12,206 nt of DNA from Baffinella frigidus. Its lineage: Eukaryota > Cryptophyceae > Cryptomonadales > Baffinellaceae. This document shows positions 6,226 through 12,206 of the stretch, piece by piece; the first letter of the stretch is position 1, and every line of letters begins with the position of its first letter. A model generated the notes under the pieces. The model saw only the letters and a list, made by a program, of their open reading frames with translations, was not told the DNA's origin and searched no databases. The stretch lies in the NCBI GenBank assembly GCA_026770585.1, contig MU646574.1, forward strand, positions 258,650 through 270,855, written 5' to 3'. A program made the translations under genes and the position numbers.

Positions 6226-6300
6226 CCCCCGTAGATCCCTGCGCGGGATCGGACCAGTGTGCCGACTGTCGCGAAGATGGCAGCGACAGGCGAGGGGAGG

Positions 6301-6535
6301 CGGATCTCCCAGAGGCGCACGCACGCTATGTCGTCCCACAGCACCACTGACGACTGCGGGGGGAAGCCGCACAGGGGTTACAAGGGTTAATCGAAATTAA
6401 GGACACGCACCGCCCCTAGGGTGTGGTCATATTCCCTTTAGGGACTATCCCTACTGTAGGACCCTAGTGCGGATCTCCCAGAGGCGTCCGCACGCTATGT
6501 CGTCCGAGAGCACGACCGATGACTGCCAGGGGAAG
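6301..6535 (+). repeat. Direct repeat pair around CTATGTCGTCC
   Basis: 6301-6367 and 6470-6535 are diverged copies (CGGATCTCCCAGAGGCG, CACGCTATGTCGTCC, GACTGC, GGGGAAGCC). Further partial copies of GATGACTGCCAGGG occur to 6690. The 6368-6469 spacer has a weak inverted repeat (CTAGGGT with ACCCTAG). No gene was found. Confidence 0.75.
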
Positions 6536-6563
6536 CCATGCGTTGGTTAAAAACTCACATATT

Positions 6564-6857
6564 AGTTGGTTGACACGTTATGAGCCCCAGAGGACCACAG
6601 ACGACTGCCAGGGGCATGATAGTTGGGCTGCGAGGCCTGGGGGAATAAGCTATGTCGTCCCAGCGCACCTCCGATGACTGCCAGGGAACACCATATCGTC
6701 AGTTGGTGAACAGCTTACTTCTTCTTCTTCTTCTTCTTCTCCTCCTTCGTCTGCTGCTTCTTCTTCATGCCATCAGTTGGTTAACACGTTATGAGCCCAA
6801 GAGGACCACAGACGGCTGCCAGAGGCATGATAGTTGGGCTGCGAGGGCTGGGGGAAT
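6564..6857 (+). repeat. 83-bp direct repeats with CTT microsatellite between
   Basis: 6564-6646 and 6775-6857 match at 78 of 83 positions. Between them, 6718-6769 is a CTT-rich microsatellite. The plus-strand frame 6652-7053 translates it as a leucine run; that frame is otherwise repeat sequence and is not called as a gene. Confidence 0.85.
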
Positions 6858-7236
6858 GGGTGAGTTGAGACGGCTGGGGGGGGAAGATGAGAGGGCTGCC
6901 CCTCAAGGCTGGAAGTGGGACCATTTGAAATGTGGGGTTGTTACATTTAGTACCAGTCACGGGCAGGCTTGGTCACGTATCTCGGGTTATGACCCGAGAT
7001 ACGTGACCAAACGACCCTATGTGTGTGAGAATTACTACACAGCGGTGAGTTGAGATGGCTCGGGGGGAAGATGAGAGGGCCCTGATGGAACAGGGGAAGG
7101 AAAAAAAGTCGGGAGGGGTGGGGGGAAGCCCTCCCGGCCCCGGGAGGGGTGGGGGGAAGCCTGATGAGAGGGCTGGGTAAATCGTTGAGTTGAGGGGGCT
7201 GGGGGAATAGGGGAGATGAGAGGGCAGGGGGGAGCC
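6858..7236 (+). repeat. G-rich minisatellite region
   Basis: GAGTTGAGACGGCTGGGGGG-type units recur near 6861, 7045 and 7191, each followed by GATGAGAGGGC. GGGAGGGGTGGGGGGAAGCC is present exactly twice (7111-7130 and 7142-7161). The clustered G-runs could form G-quadruplexes on the plus strand. The two proline-rich minus-strand frames are shadows of this composition. Confidence 0.75.
6969..7010. mobile_element. Perfect 19-bp stem hairpin with adjacent core-arm fragment
   Basis: TTGGTCACGTATCTCGGGT (6969-6987) and its exact complement (6992-7010) are separated by four bases. At 7029-7040, AATTACTACACA is a lone piece of the core arm. The pair is probably the remnant of one more composite hairpin. 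No 4-bp duplication flanks the stem. Confidence 0.75.
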
Positions 7237-7350
7237 TGTGAGAAGCCAGCAGAGGACGGCGAGCCTCCCCCAAACGCTACCACCGAGGCCAGAAAATGGA
7301 CTATTTTTGCATGATGTTCTCAGCTGGTTTCATGGTTACGCACTGAACCC

Positions 7351-7514
7351 TCCCCGGAAGATCTCATCCGGACGAGTATTTATGATAAATACGCACTGAC
7401 AACACAATTTACTACACAAATGCTTTAGTAATTACTACTATGATCCATTTGTGTAGTAAATTTCGTCACCGGTGCGTATTTATCATAATACTCGCCGTGA
7501 TTAGATCCGGGGGA
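7351..7514. mobile_element. Composite hairpin element G
   Basis: Outer imperfect arms start TCCCCGGAAGATCTCATCC and continue CGAGTATTTATGATAAATAC. The right arm matches as its complement with small gaps. At the centre is the core: TTTACTACACAAATGCTTTA, and TTTGTGTAGTAAATTTCGTC from 7448. The core is the same as in elements E, H and I, but the outer arms are unrelated to theirs. No clean target duplication was seen. Confidence 0.85.
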
Positions 7515-7691
7515 GACGTGATAAACCCGTCTGAGATAACCACGTTTGACCAGTTTTAAAAAAAAATGTAGTTCTGGATGCTGGGGGGTGCCTGGGAGAA
7601 GCCAGCAGGGGACGGGGAGCCCCCCACAAGCGCTACCACCGAGGCCCGTCCAAACATCTGCCCAAACCACGCCAGGGGTCAGAAGCTGCGT

Positions 7692-7831
7692 TTATCCGGG
7701 GAAACCTATTTTTCTTTCATTTGATGGCAACGAAAATTACTGCACACATGCTTTAATATTACTAATAAAAACGAATTGTGCAGTAATTTTCGTTGCCATC
7801 AAATGAAAGAAAAATGGGTTTTCCCGGATAA
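7692..7831. mobile_element. Composite hairpin element H, TTATCCGGGG termini, 140 bp
   Basis: This has the same length and ends as element E, with core arms GGCAACGAAAATTACTGCAC and exact complement. GCGT flanks both sides (7688-7691 and 7832-7835). The uninterrupted site CAGAAGCTGCGTGTTTC is in U2 at 8411-8427. Both core arms carry TGCACA where most copies have TACACA, so the change is matched on the two arms. Confidence 0.95.
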
Positions 7832-7912
7832 GCGTAGGTCAAACGCGACGTTGCGTGCTGAGAGGGGGGGGAGGGGTGTTTTCTTAAGTTGACATGAAAG
7901 TGTTGCGGGGTA

Positions 7913-8282
7913 CAGTGCACCTACCCTAACACAGGCTACCGTAACACATACTTACCCTCCACACATACTCCTTCGGCCGGCCCCCGATTTCCCCCTGCAA
8001 GGAAGTATGCCTGAAGGGTGGACACCATAACGCATACCTACCCTCCACACATACTCAATCAGTCCGGCCCCGACGGGTATGTGTTAGGGTAGGTCCACTG
8101 TATCCCCTGTAGCCCTGTAGAGAGATTGATGAGCAATGAGAGGTTTCGTGCGCGTCTCCCCTACCACATAGCGGACTTCGAAGGGATTCTGAATAACCCC
8201 CCAAGCGATAAGACCTAGGACCCTACCGTAGGCAACCCGTAGGGGCATAGGGGGGTTCCTACGGATAAGGTAAGGTCCACTG
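7913..8282. mobile_element. 370-bp TA-flanked element, mariner-like ends
   Basis: The left end is CAGTGCACCTACCCTAACAC and the right end is the complement of CAGTGGACCTTACC. TA lies on both sides (7911-7912 and 8283-8284). U2 holds the empty site TGTTGCGGGGTACAGCGGGG at 8491-8510. A second right-type end, followed by TA, lies inside at 8079-8102, making a 188-bp sub-element 7913-8100. A block of about 45 bp is repeated inside (from 7941 and 8027). CAGT ends with TA duplications are a known Tc1/mariner trait. No transposase is present. Confidence 0.88.
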
Positions 8283-8671
8283 TACAGCGGGGATGATTGT
8301 GCGCATGGAAATGGCTCCAATTTCTGGGGTTGGAGCCAGGAGGGGGTGGCGACCCTCCAACAAGCGCTACCACCGAGGCGCGTCCGAACATCTGCCCCAT
8401 GCACGCCAAGGGTCAGAAGCTGCGTGTTTCAAACGCGACGTTGCGTGCTGAGAGGGGGGAAAGGCGTGTTTTGTTAAGTTGACATACAAGTGTTGCGGGG
8501 TACAGCGGGGAATGGCTCCAATTTCTGGGATTTGCGATTGGCAATGGCTCCAATTTCTGGGATTGGAGCCAGGAGGGGGTGGTGACCCTCCAACAAGCGC
8601 TACCACCGAAGCGCGTCCGAACATCTGCCCCACGCATTCATCTCAGAGAAAATATTACTTGAATCATTTTA

Positions 8672-8807
8672 ATCTCCACACAAGTATTAATTAATTGATT
8701 TTGGCAACGAAAATTACTACACAATTTTCTCGTAAAAGTAATAGTAAAGCGTTTGTGTAGTAAATTTCGTTGCACCAAAAGCAATCAATTAATACTTTTG
8801 TGGAGAT
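8672..8807. mobile_element. Composite hairpin element I
   Basis: Outer arms ATCTCCACACAAGTATTAAT and the complement of ATCTCCACAAAAGTATTAAT surround core 8705-8772 (CAACGAAAATTACTACACAA to TGTAGTAAATTTCGTTG). The core is in the same orientation as in D and opposite to that in E, G and H. It probably interrupts U3, whose sequence seems to resume near 8843 (CCAGCAACGCCAGGG). A further stray core arm with TGCACA lies at 8819-8840. Confidence 0.85.
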
Positions 8808-8894
8808 GAATTTCCTGCCAACGAAAGTTACTGCACAATTGGACCAGCAACGCCAGGGCGCAAACCAGAATTCAAGGATGAGGCACTGTGTGTG

Positions 8895-9081
8895 TAGAGC
8901 TATTCCGGTAGGACTTGTCGCGTTTTCGAATTTGGGATTTGAGACTTTCAGACTTCATTTGTACCATGCGATTTGAAACGGTGTATTTTAAAACGTTTTA
9001 CGACCTTTAAAACCTTTTTGTAGTCTGAAATTCTCAAATCCCGAATTCGAAAACGCGACAAGTCCTACCGGAATGGCTCTA
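8895..9081. mobile_element. Long fold-back element, TAGAGC termini, 187 bp
   Basis: Arms of 60 bp match at 57 positions (8895-8954 and 9022-9081), including CGGTAGGACTTGTCGCGTTT. The 67-bp loop is AT-rich and lacks the core family. High arm identity suggests recent origin or arm correction. No flanking duplication is clear, and there is no coding capacity. Confidence 0.88.
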
Positions 9082-9123
9082 GCGTGATAGAGCAGCCTTG
9101 CCGTCGATGCGTGCAGCTCTGTG

Positions 9124-9400
9124 AGAGACCTAGCTCTGCTCCACTTGAATCGGGCTCACCAACATGGTGAGCCCAAATCGCAACGGTTCGCCAAAAGTTG
9201 ATACATTCCCTTGAAAAAGTAGACTTTTGACGATTTGGGTCGAATAAAAGGACACAATCGATTTAGTCAACCCGAGTGAAACGGGGCTAGGAGACCTAGC
9301 TCTTGATCAAGTCGCCTTGACTCACTATTTGCGCGCGGAACGTTCTCGTTTTTTTGCTGCAAACTCAAGGTCAAGGCTCGCCCGAATGGCGAGCCTAGAT
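9124..9400. repeat. Small hairpins between GAGACCTAGCTCT repeats
   Basis: GAGACCTAGCTCT occurs at 9124-9136 and 9291-9303. Between and after them lie GGGCTCACCA...TGGTGAGCCC (9152-9174), CCCAAATCG...CGATTTGGG (9172-9239) and AGGCTCGCC...GGCGAGCCT (9374-9396). No gene signals were seen. Confidence 0.65.
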
Positions 9401-10290
9401 CGACTCAACCAGAGGCAGGAGAAGATGGGACGAGTCAGTGCAAGACCGACGGCACTGAGGGGAACTGGAATGGTGTTTCTGCCGGGGGCCCTCCTCGGAA
9501 AGTGCTCTCACCTGAGCGAGGCTGAACCCGCCCCCCTCGAACGATCTGAAGCAGAAGCGGGCCATCGGCGCCACCGTGAAGATGCCGTACCTTGCGCCAC
9601 GTGGTTTTGTTCAGCGTTCTCCCCGGGACACAGCATGCATTGGAGGAGGGGGATCTCACGGAGCAGGAATCAATCTCAGTGAAGGGAGGGAACAGGCGGC
9701 GCCGCCCGACCAGGGGCAAGACAGGCGGCGATACCCGGTGGAAGATGCGCAGATGAGGCAGGAGAGGTCATCGTTGAAGGCCAGCGATTCGATCTGGTCG
9801 CTCTCCCGCACCTTCATCCTCCCCCCCACCTCCCCACCTCCTCCTCCTGCAACCGCTTCAGCAGATGATGCTTGACGAATGCGCGTGTCTCTTGTATGCA
9901 CCGACCTCTCCGTCTAGTGCCGCCGCCTCAACCAGCCAGAGAAGCCTCTTGAGCTGCACTGTAGGGGGGTTGTAAAGGAAGACGCGGCAGAACCGCAACA
10001 CACCTAAAAATCCACTGCAACAGACTCCACCCGCCTCCCCGTGTTTTCAAATGCGGACTGCCGCACACCGCGCCCACCCGGAGAGCCGGCAGCTCCTCGG
10101 GGACTGCGCCGGGGCGCTACAGACACGCCGGTGAAGGAGAGTAGAAGGGATCACAATCCCCGCGCCCGACCGTCGTTACGAAAGCTCTTAGCCCTGAATG
10201 GCTTTCTGTTGTTCAACTTTGGTCAAATTCGTCAACTTTGAAATCTGAAATCTAAAAATGGGGTATCTAAAAAGTGTTTTAGGGGAATAG
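9401..10290. other. GC-rich stretch, no supported gene
   Basis: Composition becomes more GC-rich and long hairpins disappear. Overlapping open frames of 80-121 codons exist on both strands (for example 9317-9682 plus, 9435-9719 minus), as expected in GC-rich DNA, with no recognised motif. A C/T-rich tract lies at 9817-9849. Confidence 0.5.
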
Positions 10291-10299
10291 AAAGACATT

Positions 10300-10307
10300 T
10301 ATAAAAG
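10300..10307 (+). promoter_or_regulatory. Possible TATA box (TATAAAAG)
   Basis: TATAAAAG follows an AT-richer stretch (10200-10300) and is followed by GC-rich sequence. The next ATG in good order is at 10392, 85 bases downstream, a plausible distance for a core promoter with a short leader. The motif is short and could be chance. Confidence 0.3.
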
Positions 10308-10391
10308 CGCCTCGGGGTCGCCTCGGGAGCTTTTTGGCCTGACGCGCCTGGAAGGAACGCGGAAGCTGGTGGCTCGCCACGCACAGACAGC

Positions 10392-10499
10392 ATGAACATG
10401 GACATCTTCAACTACTGCTCAATCGACCAATCTGCCGGATGCTGTGCGCCGCGCCCGAAAAACCAACGCAGTGCAATGATGGGGGGTGACCGGAGGTGA
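10392..10499 (+). CDS. Short 35-codon frame downstream of the TATA box, possible first exon
   Basis: ATG at 10392 opens MNMDIFNYCSIDQSAGCC and ends at TGA 10499. An AG|GTGATC donor-like site overlaps the stop (exon end at 10495) and a CTGCAG acceptor ends at 10545, so a 50-bp intron is conceivable. However, the spliced frame soon stops. The product is not recognised. The case rests only on position after the TATA-like motif. Confidence 0.2.
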   Translation: MNMDIFNYCSIDQSAGCCAPRPKNQRSAMMGGDRR

Positions 10500-10550
10500 T
10501 CCCTCACCCACGACAAGACAGTCAGAGGGGCAAGCCCAGCTGCAGGGGGC

Positions 10551-10871
10551 ATGGAGTCCAGGGCGGCCCTGGTGGGAGCCTTGCTGGCCATCTTGTCGGC
10601 TGATGTGGAGAGTGCGTGCGTGGCGATGTCGGGTCCCGCTGGGATAGGGGCGTCTCGCAAAGGACGCCCCTATCCCAGCGGCGTCTCGCAGGTGTGCGCT
10701 GGGATCGTTCACTTCCCTGGCTGCGTCGAGACGCGCTGGGAGGGATTGTTGAAGCTGAAAGGAAGACCGCAGTGCATGGTGCCTTTCCCGGCTTTGCGCG
10801 CGTGCACACCAACCTCAGCGCTGACACCCTCAGCCCTGAGCCCGCCAGCTGGAGACGATGCAAGCCGCTAG
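10551..10871 (+). CDS. Hypothetical 106-residue protein with signal-peptide-like start
   Basis: The N-terminus MESRAALVGALLAILSADVE has a short polar start and a hydrophobic stretch at residues 5-16, followed by ESAC, as in secretory signal peptides. Several cysteines follow. No family is recognised. A perfect 19-bp hairpin (10636-10681) lies inside the frame, and a longer minus-strand frame (10522-10941) overlaps. A chance frame in GC-rich DNA is therefore a serious alternative. The TATA-like motif lies about 250 bp upstream. Confidence 0.2.
   Translation: MESRAALVGALLAILSADVESACVAMSGPAGIGASRKGRPYPSGVSQVCAGIVHFPGCVETRWEGLLKLKGRPQCMVPFPALRACTPTSALTPSALSPPAGDDASR
10636..10681. other. Perfect 19-bp GC-rich hairpin
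   Basis: CCGCTGGGATAGGGGCGTC (10636-10654) pairs exactly with 10663-10681 across an 8-base loop. GCGTCTCGCA follows each arm in direct orientation (10650-10659 and 10681-10690). This is the only long perfect stem in the right quarter and may be a GC-rich fold-back insertion. Confidence 0.8.
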
Positions 10872-11047
10872 TTTGAATCGATGCATGCCGACCAGGGGCA
10901 CGCCGAGCGATCCGGGCAACGACATAGTCAACGGCGTTCACTTCCTTCAGGTTTCGGACCGCACCCCAGCACCCACCACGCCCTTCCGTGAGCTTCTTCA
11001 GTTGCCTCCGGGTCTACTCAGCACACGCCCCCCCGCCCGGAATATTC

Positions 11048-11380
11048 CCATGCCGTTCCCGAGGCACCCGTTACGGGAGTGAGAGTTGCATGCACGAACG
11101 GTGGCAGTGGGCCGGTAGAACGTCGGTTGGGGGGGCGGGGGTTTGTGGCAGCAAGGCTGGCCCCCTCCAACTGCAGTTCGTTGTCGCCCGGCACAACCCC
11201 CTCCCCTCCACCCTCACCTCAGACCAGATAACACATGAGGCAAAGACAACGCACCTCTAGCTCTCCCGGAGTATCCACATGCCGTTCCCGAGGCACGGAG
11301 GAAGGGCGTGCCAGCGAAGCGGGAACGGGGAGTTGTTTTCCTGCTAGGACGGTGGTAGTGGGCCGGGAGAACATCGGGAG
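11048..11380 (+). repeat. Diverged segmental direct repeats
   Basis: CATGCCGTTCCCGAGGCAC is present at 11049-11067 and 11278-11296. ACGGTGGCAGTGGGCCGG at 11098-11115 recurs with one change at 11349-11366. The order is kept and the offsets differ slightly (229 and 251), so two units of roughly 240 bp have diverged by indels. No coding signal is shared. Confidence 0.75.
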
Positions 11381-11473
11381 GGAGCGGGGTGTTGTGCCCG
11401 CGAGGCTTTCGAGGGACCTGGCGTTCGATTCGAGGGAGTCCGGCGTGGGATACATAAATAGATGGATATAAAG

Positions 11474-12130
11474 ATGGCGTCAGCTGAAGGGTCATGTGCG
11501 GCGCGTGTTCGCAGGAGGGCCCCGCCCCCCGAGGCGCATGTTGGTCCCAGGAGGTAAAAAAATGTTATTTCAAATCTCTCCTGGCAGCCTCAGTGTGTCC
11601 CAAGGTCCGACACCCATCTGATTTCTCCCCAAAGACCTTGTAACACGCAAGGCAGTCACGACCGACCGTCTGGCTTCGGCGTCCGCGTGACCGGTCACGC
11701 GGGCGTTCACGAGCCTGCCGGCGGGGCTGTTCCACGGTCCGACACCCATCTGATTTCTCCCCGTTGCAGGAGGGCGAGCATGCGATGGCGCCCGCCCCCG
11801 AATTATATGGGGGTTGTGTAAAACCAATACGCATATTTTTGTTGATGGCGCGTGTTCGCAGGAGGGCCATCTGGCCCCACCCCACGAGCGATCTGGCCCC
11901 ACCCCCCGAGGCGCTCGTGGGGGTGGGAAACCCACACACTTGAGCACGGCAGCGGCTGGCTCAACATGATCGTCACTCGCACACACTCCCTGCTCGGGTG
12001 CGCTCACAAGCAGCGCCCGGGCATCCGACGCACGCCATTCATGATTTCGGCTGACGCGGCATGTGCGGCGCGTGTGAGCAGGAGGGCGACCTCGCCATGG
12101 TCCCGCCCACCGAGGCGCTCGCTGGGGTAA
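11474..12130 (+). repeat. Three repeats with GGCGCGTG...AGGAGGGC, each opening with ATG
   Basis: Copies lie at about 11474-11557, 11845-11943 and 12041-12130. Each contains GCGCGTGT, AGGAGGGC and a CCGAGGCGC box. Each has an ATG-started short frame in the same phase: MASAEGSCAARVRRRA, MARVRRRAIWP and MISADAACAARVSRRA. The peptides are arginine-rich, about 27-32 residues, with different tails. They may be only subtelomeric repeats, so I do not call them genes. Confidence 0.6.
11604..11762 (+). repeat. 27-bp exact direct repeats flanking a segment with a perfect palindrome
   Basis: An identical 27-mer, beginning GGTCCGACACCCATCTGATT, occurs at 11604-11630 and 11736-11762. The segment between includes CCGCGTGACCGGTCACGCGG (11683-11702), a perfect 20-bp palindrome. 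It could be an insertion or a tandem duplication remnant. Confidence 0.85.
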
Positions 12131-12196
12131 CCCTAAAACCCTACACCCTACACCCTACACCCTACACCCTACACCCTACACCCTACACCCTAACCC
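12127..12196 (-). repeat. Telomere-like array, CCCTACA x7
   Basis: Seven exact CCCTACA units (12139-12187) are bordered by CCCTAAAA and CCCTAAC, which are TGTAGGG, TTTTAGGG and GTTAGGG on the other strand. The C-rich strand reads outward at the right edge, opposite to a true right-hand chromosome end. The tract is interstitial or belongs to an inverted subtelomere. Confidence 0.85.
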
Positions 12197-12206
12197 CCCA
12201 ACTCCT

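Larger units (their letters stand above)
4291..6303. repeat. Family of eight dispersed copies of a GTGCCGACGGTCGCGAAGAT unit
   Basis: Copies start near 4291, 4604, 4746, 5090, 5446, 5704, 6083 and 6250. The best ones share about 50 bp. Differences among copies fall mostly on every third base. This fits a minus-strand frame reading PVAAIFATVGTLV or a plus-strand frame reading VPTVAKMAATG, and the two cannot be told apart by this test. Three copies follow related flanks, two of them TTTAGGG-type telomere-like tracts. The copy at 5090 is split by element E. The unit may derive from a coding sequence that multiplied, or be a plain subtelomeric repeat. Confidence 0.8.
7237..8640 (+). repeat. Dispersed/tandem unit family U0 to U3
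   Basis: Units share AAGCGCTACCACCGAGGC, CATCTGCCC, CACGCCA, GGGTCAGAAGCTGCG, AAACGCGACGTTGCGTGCTG and GTGTTGCGGGGTACAGCGGG in order. U0 is a fragment (7237-7292). U1 spans about 7587-7912 and 8283-8310. U2 is 8311-8510, and U3 runs from 8511 to about 8636. U1 is broken by two elements that U2 lacks, so U2 provides the empty sites. Minus-strand frames give a recurrent GGSAC motif but no recognisable protein. Confidence 0.9.

Noticed and set aside
6040-6372. 110-codon minus-strand frame
   Set aside because: It translates the 28-bp minisatellite, whose period is not a multiple of three, so the frame cannot be conserved as a protein even though one segment is coding-like.
6652-7053. 133-codon plus-strand frame with a leucine run
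   Set aside because: The leucine run is the translated CTT microsatellite and the rest is direct repeat sequence plus a hairpin; no conserved motif is present.
6947-7283. Proline-rich minus-strand frames
   Set aside because: They arise from C-rich complement of the G-rich minisatellites and overlap each other in different phases.
8084-8637. Minus-strand frames sharing a GGSAC motif
   Set aside because: They are translations of the U repeat family; the similarity is explained by the DNA repeat and no known domain appears.
257-8807. CRISPR array from the many regularly recurring hairpins
   Set aside because: Repeats are dispersed with irregular spacing, lie in nested palindromes, and show target duplications; no cas genes are present.
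11420-11450. tRNA-like B-box word (GTTCGATTCGAGG)
   Set aside because: No matching A box or cloverleaf stems were found at the required spacing.
11565-12007. Two overlapping minus-strand frames of 124 and 145 codons
   Set aside because: The GEKSDGCRT and GRNQMGVGPW duplications come from the exact 27-bp repeat; overlapping open frames are expected in GC-rich DNA.

Overview
The window looks like eukaryotic, subtelomere-type DNA, probably from an alga or other protist. It holds degenerate telomere-like heptamers (TTAGGGG, TTTAGGG and TGTAGGG types), no bacterial-style gene packing, no ribosome-binding sites, and almost no convincing long ORF. The TTTAGGG-type stretches embedded in repeats (5061-5088, 5672-5703) would fit a lineage with plant/alveolate-type telomeres. 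The species cannot be named from this sequence. No RNA gene or recognisable complete protein gene was found.

Layout. 1-1150: subtelomeric repeat units and telomere-like arrays, including a head-to-head orientation switch and a 65-bp perfect inverted duplication. 250-9080: a dense nest of short fold-back (hairpin, MITE-like) elements inserted into older direct repeats. At least five share termini TTATCY...RGATAA and are flanked by 4-bp direct repeats (GATT, ACAC, GGCT, GGTT, GCGT). Another is a 370-bp insert between TA dinucleotides with CAGTG...CACTG ends, as in Tc1/mariner-type elements. For several of these an uninterrupted copy of the target lies elsewhere in the window, so the insertions can be proved internally. 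2490-2840 and 4290-6305: repeated segments whose copies differ mainly at every third base, which suggests relics of coding sequence. 6300-7260: direct repeats, a CTT microsatellite and G-rich minisatellites. 7237-8640: a family of about 200-bp repeats split by two elements. 9300-12120: a more GC-rich, hairpin-poor region with other direct repeats and a few weak gene signals (TATAAAAG followed by short ORFs). 12127-12196: a TGTAGGG-type array on the minus strand.

The main observation is a modular hairpin family. A core of about 70 bp, with arms CAACGAAAATTACTACACAA and an asymmetric centre containing GCTTTARTATTACT, sits at the symmetry centre of several unrelated longer palindromes. Two of these composites (5123-5262 and 7692-7831) have clean 4-bp target duplications at their outer ends, so the nested structure appears to have moved as a unit. 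A 42-bp near-perfect palindrome (6035-6076) with its own 4-bp duplication equals the 150-bp element at 1610-1759 minus the 108 bp between two GTTTTCT heptamers.
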